From NCBI GenBank assembly GCA_005879675.1, contig VBJE01000003.1, positions 1 to 8,528 of the forward strand: a stretch of 8,528 nt of DNA, written 5' to 3'. Of the stretch, positions 1 through 6,555 are shown piece after piece. A model generated the notes under the pieces. That model was not told the DNA's origin, searched no databases, and saw only the letters and a list, made by a program, of their open reading frames with translations. This DNA is from Chloroflexota bacterium (GTDB lineage Bacteria; Chloroflexota; Dormibacteria; Dormibacterales; Dormibacteraceae). Position 1 is the stretch's first letter, and each line of letters begins with the position of its first letter. The translations under genes were made by a program, and so were the position numbers.

Positions 1-2189
1 GCGGTCGCGTACTCGGAGACGGTCGGCTGGATCACCTCGGGCTCGCCCGCCGGCGCCGCGGCCTCGACCAGCGCCGCGCGTAGTTCTTCCGACGTCCGCT
101 CAGCCTCCGCCGGCGTGGGCCTTGCGATGGCCAGGGTCTTGGCCCACTCGCGCGCCGCCTCGACGGGAACCTCGAGCATCTGCGTCGCCTCTTCGGGGGC
201 GGGCCGCTCGGCCGACGCCGTGCCGAGGTACCGCTCGTACCAACCGGCGATCCGCTTCAGGCGCTCGACGCGCCGGTCGGGACGCCCGCCGCGCGAGAGG
301 TCGTGCGACTCCTCCGGGAACCGCACCAGCTCGACCGTCTTGCCGAGCAGCCGCAGCGCGCCGAAGAGCTCCTCGGACTGCGACATCGCGCACCGCAGGT
401 CCATCTCGCCGGCCGTGAGCAGCAGCGGGGTGCGGACGTTCTTCACGTAGCGGATCGGCGAGCGGCGCCAGAGCTCGTCGAGGTCCGGCCAGGGCGGTGG
501 CCCAAGCTGGAGCAGCCCCCAGATGACGATGTCGTGCTGGGCGTACTCGCTCACGAGGTTGGAGATGGACCGCATCGACACCGCGGCCGCGAAGCGCTCG
601 GTCTGGCCGATGATCCAGTTGGTCATGTAGCCGCCGTAGGACCCACCGCCGACGCCCAGGCGCTTGTCGTCGACGTAGCCCGTGCGCTCGATGACCTGGT
701 CGAGCGAGCTCATCAGGTCTGCGTAGTCCATACCCGCCCAGTCGCGCACGACCGCGCGCCGGAAGCCCTCGCCGTAGCCGTCGGACCCGCGCGGGTTCAT
801 GTAGAAGACGACGTAACCCATGCCGGCGAGGATCTGCAGCTCGTGGAAGAAGGACCATCCGTACTGCGCGTGAGGGCCGCCGTGGATCTCCATCACCGTC
901 GGGTAGACGCGGTTGGGATCGAAGTCCTGGGGCTTGAGGACCCAGCCCTCGAGCTTCCACCCGTCAGGCGCGGTGAAGTACTCCTGCTGCGGCTCGGCGA
1001 TGTAGCGGTCGTGAAGCCAGGGGTTGAGGTCCGTGACCCGCGCCTCCGCGCCCTGGGTGAGCATGTAGAGCTCGCCGGGGTCGCGTGGGTCGGACGCGCA
1101 GAACGCGATCAGTCCGGACGCGACGTCGAAGTCATAGATCCGACGCCGGCCACCCACCTCCTCGCGCACGTTGCCGTCGAGGTCGACCGAGCGCACGCTG
1201 GTCGTGCCCGGGCCGCTCGCCGGGAAGTAGATGCGATCGCCTTCTTGCGACCACAGGACCCGCGTCGAGTGGCCCGAGCGCATGTCGTTGATCACGCTGT
1301 CGTTGATGGCCAGGTCGAGGTTCGCGGTGAGGCAGCGCGGCCCGCTGCCCGCGAGGGGCACGACCCAGAGCCGCTCCAGCAGGCCGACGTCGAGGCCGTT
1401 CGGGGCGATGAACGCGATGAGGTCTCCCTTCGGCGACCAGACCGGCGAGCTCAGATAGAAGCCGCCGCCGAGCCGCACGCGCCTCGCCTCGAGGTCGACG
1501 AGGTAGAGGTTCAGCTCGCGCTGCAGGTCGGCCCCCGGCTCGGCGTTGCCGGCCACGACCAACCGCGAGCTGTCCGGCGCCCAGTCGAAGTCGCTGACGT
1601 CCCAGGGTCCATCGGTGAGCTGCTTCACGTCCCCGCCCGTGGCCGAAACGGAGAAGAGGTGGTGATAGCGCCCGTCCACGTAGCCGCGGCCGTCGTGCTT
1701 GTAGTCGAGGCGGCGGACGACGCGGGCCACAGGCGCGCGGCGCAGCTGCTCGCGGGATTCGGGGGGTCGCGGGTCGTCGACGACGGCGCCGGAGTCGGCC
1801 AGCACGGCGCCCAGGAACGCGATGCGCTTGCCGTCGGGCGACCACCGGGGCATGCCGATTCCGTCCGCGACGAAGCTCAGCTGCTGCGGTGGGCCCCCGG
1901 TCGTGACGTCGAGCACGAAGAGCTGGTCGGCAGCGCCCACCTTGCTGACGAACGCGATGCTGCGGCCGTCAGGCGACCACTCAGGGGAATGGTCCCGGAG
2001 GACGCCCGCGGTCGGCTCGATCGGTTCCGGGTCGAGAAGGCGGCGGACGACGATACGGTTGCGATTCTGTCTCGACGCCGCGTCCGCCCAGCCGACCTGG
2101 TAGGCGACGCGCTCGCCGTCGGGGCTGAGGCGGACGTGATCGATCCAGCGGAAACGGTAAAGATCTTCGGGCGTGAGCGGGGCGGCCAT
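1..2189 (-). CDS. S9 family peptidase (acylaminoacyl-peptidase / dipeptidyl-aminopeptidase type), 3' end outside window
   Basis: Serine peptidase of the prolyl oligopeptidase family, expected to trim short or N-blocked peptides in the cytoplasm; no signal peptide follows the MAAPLTPEDLYRF start. The frame is open from the ATG at 2189 to the window edge, 729 codons without a stop. Residues about 15-400 carry TolB/propeller-like blades with repeated SPDG-type motifs (SPDGERVAY, WSPDGRSIAFVS, WSPDGKRIAFLG, WAPDSSRLVVAG, WSPKGDLIAFIA). The alpha/beta-hydrolase domain starts near residue 405, with oxyanion-loop HGGP at 436-439, MNPRGSDGYG, nucleophile elbow GGGSYGGY (Ser517), Asp597 in GEMDLRC and His629 in ESHDLSRGG, so the triad is complete. 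The start is fixed by an in-frame stop at 2205-2207 just upstream. The usual family end (WYERYLG) is reached near residue 652, but at least 75 more Ala/Glu-rich residues follow. No clear Shine-Dalgarno is seen. Family is secure; substrate is not. Confidence 0.95.
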   Translation of the reverse strand, partial: MAAPLTPEDLYRFRWIDHVRLSPDGERVAYQVGWADAASRQNRNRIVVRRLLDPEPIEPTAGVLRDHSPEWSPDGRSIAFVSKVGAADQLFVLDVTTGGPPQQLSFVADGIGMPRWSPDGKRIAFLGAVLADSGAVVDDPRPPESREQLRRAPVARVVRRLDYKHDGRGYVDGRYHHLFSVSATGGDVKQLTDGPWDVSDFDWAPDSSRLVVAGNAEPGADLQRELNLYLVDLEARRVRLGGGFYLSSPVWSPKGDLIAFIAPNGLDVGLLERLWVVPLAGSGPRCLTANLDLAINDSVINDMRSGHSTRVLWSQEGDRIYFPASGPGTTSVRSVDLDGNVREEVGGRRRIYDFDVASGLIAFCASDPRDPGELYMLTQGAEARVTDLNPWLHDRYIAEPQQEYFTAPDGWKLEGWVLKPQDFDPNRVYPTVMEIHGGPHAQYGWSFFHELQILAGMGYVVFYMNPRGSDGYGEGFRRAVVRDWAGMDYADLMSSLDQVIERTGYVDDKRLGVGGGSYGGYMTNWIIGQTERFAAAVSMRSISNLVSEYAQHDIVIWGLLQLGPPPWPDLDELWRRSPIRYVKNVRTPLLLTAGEMDLRCAMSQSEELFGALRLLGKTVELVRFPEESHDLSRGGRPDRRVERLKRIAGWYERYLGTASAERPAPEEATQMLEVPVEAAREWAKTLAIARPTPAEAERTSEELRAALVEAAAPAGEPEVIQPTVSEYAT

Positions 2190-2248
2190 GCCGACTGGTG
2201 GATGCTACCAGCCACCGCCGAATCCATACATCGCTCGCGTAGCTTTCG
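2190..2248. promoter_or_regulatory. divergent intergenic region between the S9 peptidase and the molybdo-enzyme
   Basis: This 59-bp gap must hold, or lie next to, the promoters for both divergent genes. An imperfect dyad CTGGTGG-ATG-CTACCAG (2195-2211, one G:T pair) sits just upstream of the peptidase start. On the minus strand the hexamer TAGCAT (2201-2206) fits a loose TAnnnT -10 pattern 11 nt from the peptidase ATG, but no convincing -35 box is paired with it. Neither start has a Shine-Dalgarno sequence, so short or leaderless transcripts are possible. The promoter call is weak; only the divergent geometry is certain. Confidence 0.3.
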
Positions 2249-3736
2249 GTGGTACAACCAGCGGCCTGGAGCGGTTTCGGCTGGGGTTGCGTCGGCGGGC
2301 TCGCGCTGATCGCCCTGATGTATTCGGCGAGCACCTTGCTCGGGCTCAAGCCGCTTCCCCAGGTCGTCAACGAGCCGCTTCTTTCCCTGATGCCCGGCTT
2401 CGTGTTCGGATTCCTCATCGACACGTTGCAGCACGCCGGAAAGGTCGTCGAGGAGATCGGCCTGATCGGCTTGATGCTCGTGCTGCTCGGCCTCCTCGGC
2501 GCCGCGTCCGCGCTGGCGAACCTGCGCTGGACGTCGACATGGGTTCCCTTTGCGTTTGCGGCGGTGGGCTGGGCGGTCGTGGTGGCCGTGCTTCTTCCCG
2601 TGGCAGGCGTGGGATTGCTCGGCCTCAACGATGGCCCGGCGACGCCGCTGACGTGGGCCGCCCTGTTCGCGATCTACGCCGTCGTGCTGCAGTACGGCGG
2701 CACCGGCCCGGCGGAGGTCGACCTGGGAAGGCGCCGAGTCCTCACCTACGTGCCGCTCGGCATTGCGGCCGCCGGCGTTGCCGCGCTCGGAGTCGGCCTG
2801 ATCCCCGGCTGGTACCGGGCGATCTTCAGGCCACCTGAGTCGGGACTTCGGGGCATCTCGCCCGTGGTCACTCCGGTGGACAACTTCTACATCGTCTCCA
2901 AGAACTTCGCCGACCCGACCGTGGACGGCCGCTCCTGGACGCTTCGCGTGGGCGGTCGAGCCGGCAAGCGGCTCAGCCTTACCCTCGACCAGCTCCGAGC
3001 CCTGCCCGCGACGGAGGAATACGTGACCCTCGAGTGCATCAGCAACAACGTCGGCGGTCCTCAGCTGAGCACGGGCAAGTTCACAGGCGTCCCGCTGCGC
3101 GACCTCGTCACGCAGGTCGAACCCCTCGCCGACGCCGGCTGGGTCGCGTTCAAGGCGCATGACGGCTACACGGAAAGCCTCCCGGTGACGTTCGTGATGG
3201 AGACGCCCGCGATCCTGGTCGCCTATCTGCTCGACGACGCCCCTCTGCCGATGGGCCACGGCTATCCCGCCCGGATCCTGATTCCGGGGCGATACGGGAT
3301 GAAGGGCCCGAAGTGGCTGGAAAGCATCGACCTCGTGAAGGACGAGGCGGGCGGCTACTGGGAGCAGCAGGGCTGGGACCACAACGCAGTCGTCAAGACG
3401 ATGTCCCGGATCGACGTCCCGGGCGACGGCGACATCGTCAAGATCGGGGCAATCGAGGTGGGCGGCGTGGCGTACGCCGGCGCGCGCGGGATCGGCAAGG
3501 TCGAGTACTCGACCGACGGCGGGTCGACCTGGAACGCGGCTGAGTTCGGCGCCCCGCTCTCGCCATTCACATGGGTCGTCTGGCGCGCGGTCTGGTCGCC
3601 CGCCGCGCACGGCGCATACACGCTCAAGGTGCGCGCGACCGACGGGACGGGTTCGCTGCAGGACTCATCCAACGCCCCGAGCTATCCGAGCGGATCGAGC
3701 GGCTACCACACGATCCACGTGAACGTCTCGGGATAG
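2249..3736 (+). CDS. membrane-anchored molybdopterin-dependent oxidoreductase (sulfite oxidase / YedY family)
   Basis: A 495-residue protein joining a membrane domain to a molybdenum-cofactor oxidoreductase. Hydrophobic segments lie near residues 11-31, 45-60, 69-91, 98-125, 132-149 and 164-184, so five or six helices. The catalytic domain spans about 205-365: the entry DNFYIVSKNF (211-220), Cys263 in VTLECISNNVGG (the conserved position that ligates molybdenum in this family), GHGYPARILIPGRYG (336-350) and MKGPKWLESIDLV. Residues about 390-495 form an Ig-like dimerisation domain (VEYSTDGGSTW, WSPAAHGAYTLKVRATDG). The start is GTG; an in-frame TAG at 2240-2242 excludes an earlier one, and the next ATG (codon 24) would cut the first helix. 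No Tat signal is present, so the helices would place the cofactor domain at the membrane. Substrate (sulfite, methionine sulfoxide or other) cannot be read from sequence. No cytochrome subunit or cofactor gene is adjacent. Confidence 0.92.
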   Translation: MVQPAAWSGFGWGCVGGLALIALMYSASTLLGLKPLPQVVNEPLLSLMPGFVFGFLIDTLQHAGKVVEEIGLIGLMLVLLGLLGAASALANLRWTSTWVPFAFAAVGWAVVVAVLLPVAGVGLLGLNDGPATPLTWAALFAIYAVVLQYGGTGPAEVDLGRRRVLTYVPLGIAAAGVAALGVGLIPGWYRAIFRPPESGLRGISPVVTPVDNFYIVSKNFADPTVDGRSWTLRVGGRAGKRLSLTLDQLRALPATEEYVTLECISNNVGGPQLSTGKFTGVPLRDLVTQVEPLADAGWVAFKAHDGYTESLPVTFVMETPAILVAYLLDDAPLPMGHGYPARILIPGRYGMKGPKWLESIDLVKDEAGGYWEQQGWDHNAVVKTMSRIDVPGDGDIVKIGAIEVGGVAYAGARGIGKVEYSTDGGSTWNAAEFGAPLSPFTWVVWRAVWSPAAHGAYTLKVRATDGTGSLQDSSNAPSYPSGSSGYHTIHVNVSG

Positions 3737-3745
3737 CCGCTTAAG

Positions 3746-3781
3746 CCCCTCTCCCCAACCCTCTCCCCGATGGGGAGAGGG
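3746..3781. terminator. hairpin with perfect 10-bp stem between convergent genes, likely bidirectional terminator or dispersed repeat
   Basis: The arm CCCTCTCCCC (3759-3768), a three-base GAT loop and the arm GGGGAGAGGG (3772-3781) form a perfect 10-bp stem. A second copy of the left arm, CCCCTCTCCCC (3746-3756), lies immediately upstream, so two alternative hairpins can use the same right arm. It lies 22 bp after the molybdo-enzyme stop and 6 bp after the hydrolase stop, where a shared terminator is expected. Neither side has a T-tract, so classical intrinsic termination is uncertain. This pyrimidine/purine motif resembles dispersed intergenic repeats known from other GC-rich genomes. Confidence 0.6.
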
Positions 3782-3787
3782 AGCACG

Positions 3788-4684
3788 TTACTGCGCCCGG
3801 CTCAACAGCTCTTTGACTATTTCCTTGTCGTGCACCAGCGAGGCGAAGTGCCCTTCCCCGTGCCAGATCCTCAGGTCCGCCTTGCGCAGCCTGGCCAGCA
3901 CGCGTCGTGCGGCCGACAGCGGTGCGTTCATGTCGTCGTCGCCGTGCCACCACGTGACCGAGGTCTCGATCACCGACGGGTCGAAGTCCCACCGGCCGTG
4001 CATCGCCAGCGATTCGTCGGTCCAGCCCTCGGCGCCCTGGCGCAGCGTCTCGGCCAGGTTCTCCCGCGACATGCGCTGCCACGCCGGGTCGGACATGATC
4101 CTCCGGTCCGTCTCGGGCGCATCGCTCAGCACGCCCTGCATGCCCTCATCGCTCAGCAACCGCTCGCGCACCTCGGCCAGAAACTCGAAAAGCGGCTCCC
4201 AGCCCTGCTCCGCCAGCGCATAGCCGCGGGCGTTGACCCCGACCAGGCGCGACACCTCTTCCTCGACCAGGGGCGTGCCGCCGACGACCACCGTGGCCGC
4301 GGACACCTTGTCGGGATGCCGCGCCGCCAGCGCGAGCACGTGCGGCCCGCCGCCGCTCGTCCCCATCGCCGGCACGCGGTCGAGGCCCTGGGCCTCGATG
4401 AGCTCGGCGTAGTCGTCCGCGACGTCGGCGATGCCGCGGCCGGGCTTGCGCGTCGAGCCGCCGAAACCGGGCCGGTCGGCCATCAGGTAGCGCGCGCCCG
4501 TTTCCTCGAGCACGCTCTCGTCGGGGTTGCGCTGCAGGCGAGAGCTGGGCGTGCCCTGGATGCGCACGATCGGCTTGCCTTCCGGGTCGCCCCACCAGCG
4601 CCACGCCATCTCGCGCCCGTCGCGCAGCTGGAGGACGCCGTCCTCGTAAGCGATTCCGTCCTCGGTGTGCTGGAGAGCCTTCAT
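3788..4684 (-). CDS. alpha/beta hydrolase
   Basis: A 298-residue alpha/beta-hydrolase-fold protein. From the ATG at 4684 the visible elements are RIQGTPSSR (41-49, the oxyanion region, where HGTPGSR is usual and Gln replaces the common His), DRPGFGGST (70-78), the nucleophile elbow MGTSGGGPH with Ser110, the acid in HGDDDMNAP (Asp249-251) and His279 in HGEGHF. The triad is therefore complete. It has no signal peptide or membrane helix and should be cytoplasmic. The frame stays open upstream to 4777 inside the fixC-like gene, but that extension is just the other gene in a different frame. The ATG at 4684 is preferred because it overlaps the upstream TGA as ATGA and begins the domain at the usual place. 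The overlap implies translational coupling. Esterase, lactonase, epoxide hydrolase and thioesterase remain open. Confidence 0.9.
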   Translation of the reverse strand: MKALQHTEDGIAYEDGVLQLRDGREMAWRWWGDPEGKPIVRIQGTPSSRLQRNPDESVLEETGARYLMADRPGFGGSTRKPGRGIADVADDYAELIEAQGLDRVPAMGTSGGGPHVLALAARHPDKVSAATVVVGGTPLVEEEVSRLVGVNARGYALAEQGWEPLFEFLAEVRERLLSDEGMQGVLSDAPETDRRIMSDPAWQRMSRENLAETLRQGAEGWTDESLAMHGRWDFDPSVIETSVTWWHGDDDMNAPLSAARRVLARLRKADLRIWHGEGHFASLVHDKEIVKELLSRAQ

Positions 4685-5949
4685 TTCATCGCCCACACGG
4701 CTTTGAACGTGTCCCATCCCATCTTGAACAACCCCTCCTGGCGCAGCATCTTGAAGATCTTCTTCTGCTTGTCCCATTTCGAAGTCCCATCGACGCGGAA
4801 GAACTCGTCGAGCGCGCGGTCGGCCACCGACGGGTACTTCGTCAGCAGCTGCGGATTGTGCTCGAGCAGCGGCACCGCCTTGTCGTACTTCTTCATGTCG
4901 GCCATGATCCAGGAGTGGTCGAGCCGTCCCCGGTACTCGGCCAGCCTGCGCTCGGAGAAGTCGCCCACCTCCTTGGCGTGGACCACGGTCTCACCCGCCA
5001 GCCGTCCTGACTCCATGGCCAGGTTGGAGCCCTCGCGGTGCACGGGGTTGGAGAGCATCGCGGCGTCGCCGCACACCAGGTAGCCCGGCCCGGACACGTT
5101 CGGGATGCCGCGGTAGCCGCCCTCGGGGATCAGGTGGGCGAGGTACTCGACCGTCTCGGCGCCGCGCAGCAGCGGCTTCACGGCGGGGTGCTGCTTGAAG
5201 TGCTCCATCAGGTCGTTGGGCGTGCGCAGCGTCCTGTTGAAGTCGCTCAGCAGCGCGCCACCCCCGACCGAAAGGGTGTCGCGGTTGGTGTAGATGAACA
5301 TGAAGCCCGCCATGCCCATGGTCGAGTCGCCGAAGCACTCGACCGTGCACCCCTCGCCTCGCTCGCAGTTGAACCGCTCCTCGATCAGGCCGGAGTCGAG
5401 CTGCATGATCTCCTTGACGGCCATCGCGACCTCGTCGGGCCGCAGCTTTCGCCGCAGCGGCTTGCCGTTGATCACGGTGCTCTCGAGAAGGCCGGCGCCG
5501 AGGCCGATCCCCTCGCACACGATCGTGACCTCGGCGTAGAGGTCGTCGCCACGACCGGTGCCGACGCCGACCACGCGCCCGTTCTTCACGATCAGGCGCT
5601 CCACCACCGTCTCTGGCACGACCATCGCGCCCGCCTTCTCCGCCTGCTCGGCAAACCACGCGTCGAATCGCGCCTTGTAGTCGAGGCCGATCGCGGCCTC
5701 GGAAGTCATCAGCCAGCGCCGCTCCTCGATGATCGGCCGCTCCAGCGGAGCCTGCTTCCACTCCTCGCCTACGATCTCCTCGAGGTAGTGGTTGTAGAGG
5801 ATGCCGCCCATGACGTTCTTCGAGCCGGGCTTCGGGCCGCGCTCCAGCAGCGCCACCTGTAGTCCTGCCTTCGCCATCGTGATCGCCGCCGCGGTCCCGG
5901 CCGGTCCGGCACCGACCACCACGGCGTCGAATTTCTCCTCGTCGCCCAT
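4681..5949 (-). CDS. fixC: FAD-dependent oxidoreductase, FixC / electron-transfer-flavoprotein:quinone oxidoreductase family
   Basis: A 422-residue flavoprotein expected to accept electrons from an electron-transfer flavoprotein and pass them toward quinone at the membrane face. The N-terminal FAD-binding Rossmann motif is VVGAGPAGTAA (11-21), with the ribose-binding acid in LLERG (Glu36). GSKNVMGGILYNH (42-54) is characteristic of the FixC/ETF-QO group. The second FAD motif is CGDAAMLSNPVHREGSNLAMESG (293-315). The length matches stand-alone FixC proteins (about 430). The C-terminus has no Cys-rich 4Fe-4S domain, so a separate FixX ferredoxin would be needed, but none lies next to it; the following coupled gene is an alpha/beta hydrolase. 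The ATG at 5949 is chosen; an in-frame TTG at 5958 would add three residues and abut coaE exactly. A role in acyl-CoA oxidation is inferred from family and from the nearby racemase. Confidence 0.88.
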   Translation of the reverse strand: MGDEEKFDAVVVGAGPAGTAAAITMAKAGLQVALLERGPKPGSKNVMGGILYNHYLEEIVGEEWKQAPLERPIIEERRWLMTSEAAIGLDYKARFDAWFAEQAEKAGAMVVPETVVERLIVKNGRVVGVGTGRGDDLYAEVTIVCEGIGLGAGLLESTVINGKPLRRKLRPDEVAMAVKEIMQLDSGLIEERFNCERGEGCTVECFGDSTMGMAGFMFIYTNRDTLSVGGGALLSDFNRTLRTPNDLMEHFKQHPAVKPLLRGAETVEYLAHLIPEGGYRGIPNVSGPGYLVCGDAAMLSNPVHREGSNLAMESGRLAGETVVHAKEVGDFSERRLAEYRGRLDHSWIMADMKKYDKAVPLLEHNPQLLTKYPSVADRALDEFFRVDGTSKWDKQKKIFKMLRQEGLFKMGWDTFKAVWAMK

Positions 5950-5961
5950 CCCAACCAATTG
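5950..5961. promoter_or_regulatory. back-to-back start region of fixC-like gene and coaE
   Basis: Only 9 bp separate the minus-strand ATG (5949) from the plus-strand TTG (5959). The palindrome CAATTG (5956-5961) contains a TTG on each strand; the plus-strand one is the coaE start and the minus-strand one is an in-frame alternative start for the fixC-like gene. There is no room for two ordinary promoters here, so each must lie inside the opposing coding region. No confident -10/-35 pair is visible. Confidence 0.4.
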
Positions 5962-6555
5962 AAGCTGATTGGGCTGACAGGCGGCGCCGGGTCAGGGAAG
6001 TCGACGGTGGCGGCGATGCTGCGCGACCTGGGCGCCGAGGTGCTCGACGCGGACGTGGCCGCACACACCGTCTACGAACCGGGGAGTCTCGGCTTTGACC
6101 TGGTCGAAAGCGAGTTCGGCCCCGACTACATCCGCGATGGCAAGATCGACCGCGCCCGGCTCGGCGAGCTCGTGTTCCGCGACGCGGACGCGCGCGCCCG
6201 CCTGAACGCCATCGTCCACCCGCTGGTGCGCGAGTGGATGGCCGCCCAGACGGCTAACGCGCTGATGCACGGGGCGATGGTGGTCGTGCAGGACGTGCCG
6301 CTGCTGTTCGAGAACGGCCTCGAGAATCTCTACTCCGACGTCCTGCTGGTCTACGTGCCGGAGCCGGTGCAGATCCGCCGTCTGGTGGAAGGCCGCGGGC
6401 TGGCGGAAGATCGCGCGCGAGCGATGGTCGCGGCGCAGATGCCGATCGACGAGAAGAAAGCGCGAGCGCGCCACGTGATCGACAACAGCGGCACGCGCGA
6501 CGAGACTCGCGCGCAGGTCGAGCGGGCCTGGGCCGAGCTGACCTCCGCTAGCTGA
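5959..6555 (+). CDS. coaE: dephospho-CoA kinase
   Basis: CoaE phosphorylates the 3'-hydroxyl of dephospho-CoA with ATP, the last step of coenzyme A synthesis, in the cytoplasm. The 198-residue length is normal. The protein opens with MKLIGLTGGAGSGKS, giving the P-loop at residues 8-15, followed by the family motif VLDADVAAH (28-36), IVHPLVREW (85-93) and PLLFENGLE (114-122). The lid region has RRLVEGRGLAEDRARAMVAAQMP, and VIDNSGTRDET near the C-terminus is the usual end motif. The TTG start is supported by exact alignment of the MKLIGLTGG opening with the family; no upstream in-frame ATG or GTG is close. The start nearly abuts the divergent fixC-like start, and the 3' end overlaps the racemase gene by 8 bp (6548-6555). 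Confidence 0.97.
   Translation: MKLIGLTGGAGSGKSTVAAMLRDLGAEVLDADVAAHTVYEPGSLGFDLVESEFGPDYIRDGKIDRARLGELVFRDADARARLNAIVHPLVREWMAAQTANALMHGAMVVVQDVPLLFENGLENLYSDVLLVYVPEPVQIRRLVEGRGLAEDRARAMVAAQMPIDEKKARARHVIDNSGTRDETRAQVERAWAELTSAS

Noticed and set aside
303..2309. 668-codon plus-strand open frame antisense to the S9 peptidase
   Set aside because: Its product is Arg/Ala/Val/His-rich with no domain motif, while the opposite strand encodes a full S9 peptidase with catalytic triad. Long antisense frames are common in GC-rich DNA.
1877..3610. 577-codon minus-strand open frame crossing the divergent gap
   Set aside because: It runs antisense to the molybdo-enzyme and out of frame with the peptidase, with Arg/Gly/Asp-rich composition and no recognisable motif.
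4685..4777. N-terminal extension of the alpha/beta hydrolase to 4777
   Set aside because: The extra 31 residues lie inside the fixC-like gene in another frame, show no domain features, and the ATGA overlap at 4681-4684 gives a better start.
3770..5083. 437-codon plus-strand open frame
   Set aside because: It is antisense to the alpha/beta hydrolase and fixC-like genes, both of which show complete family motifs.
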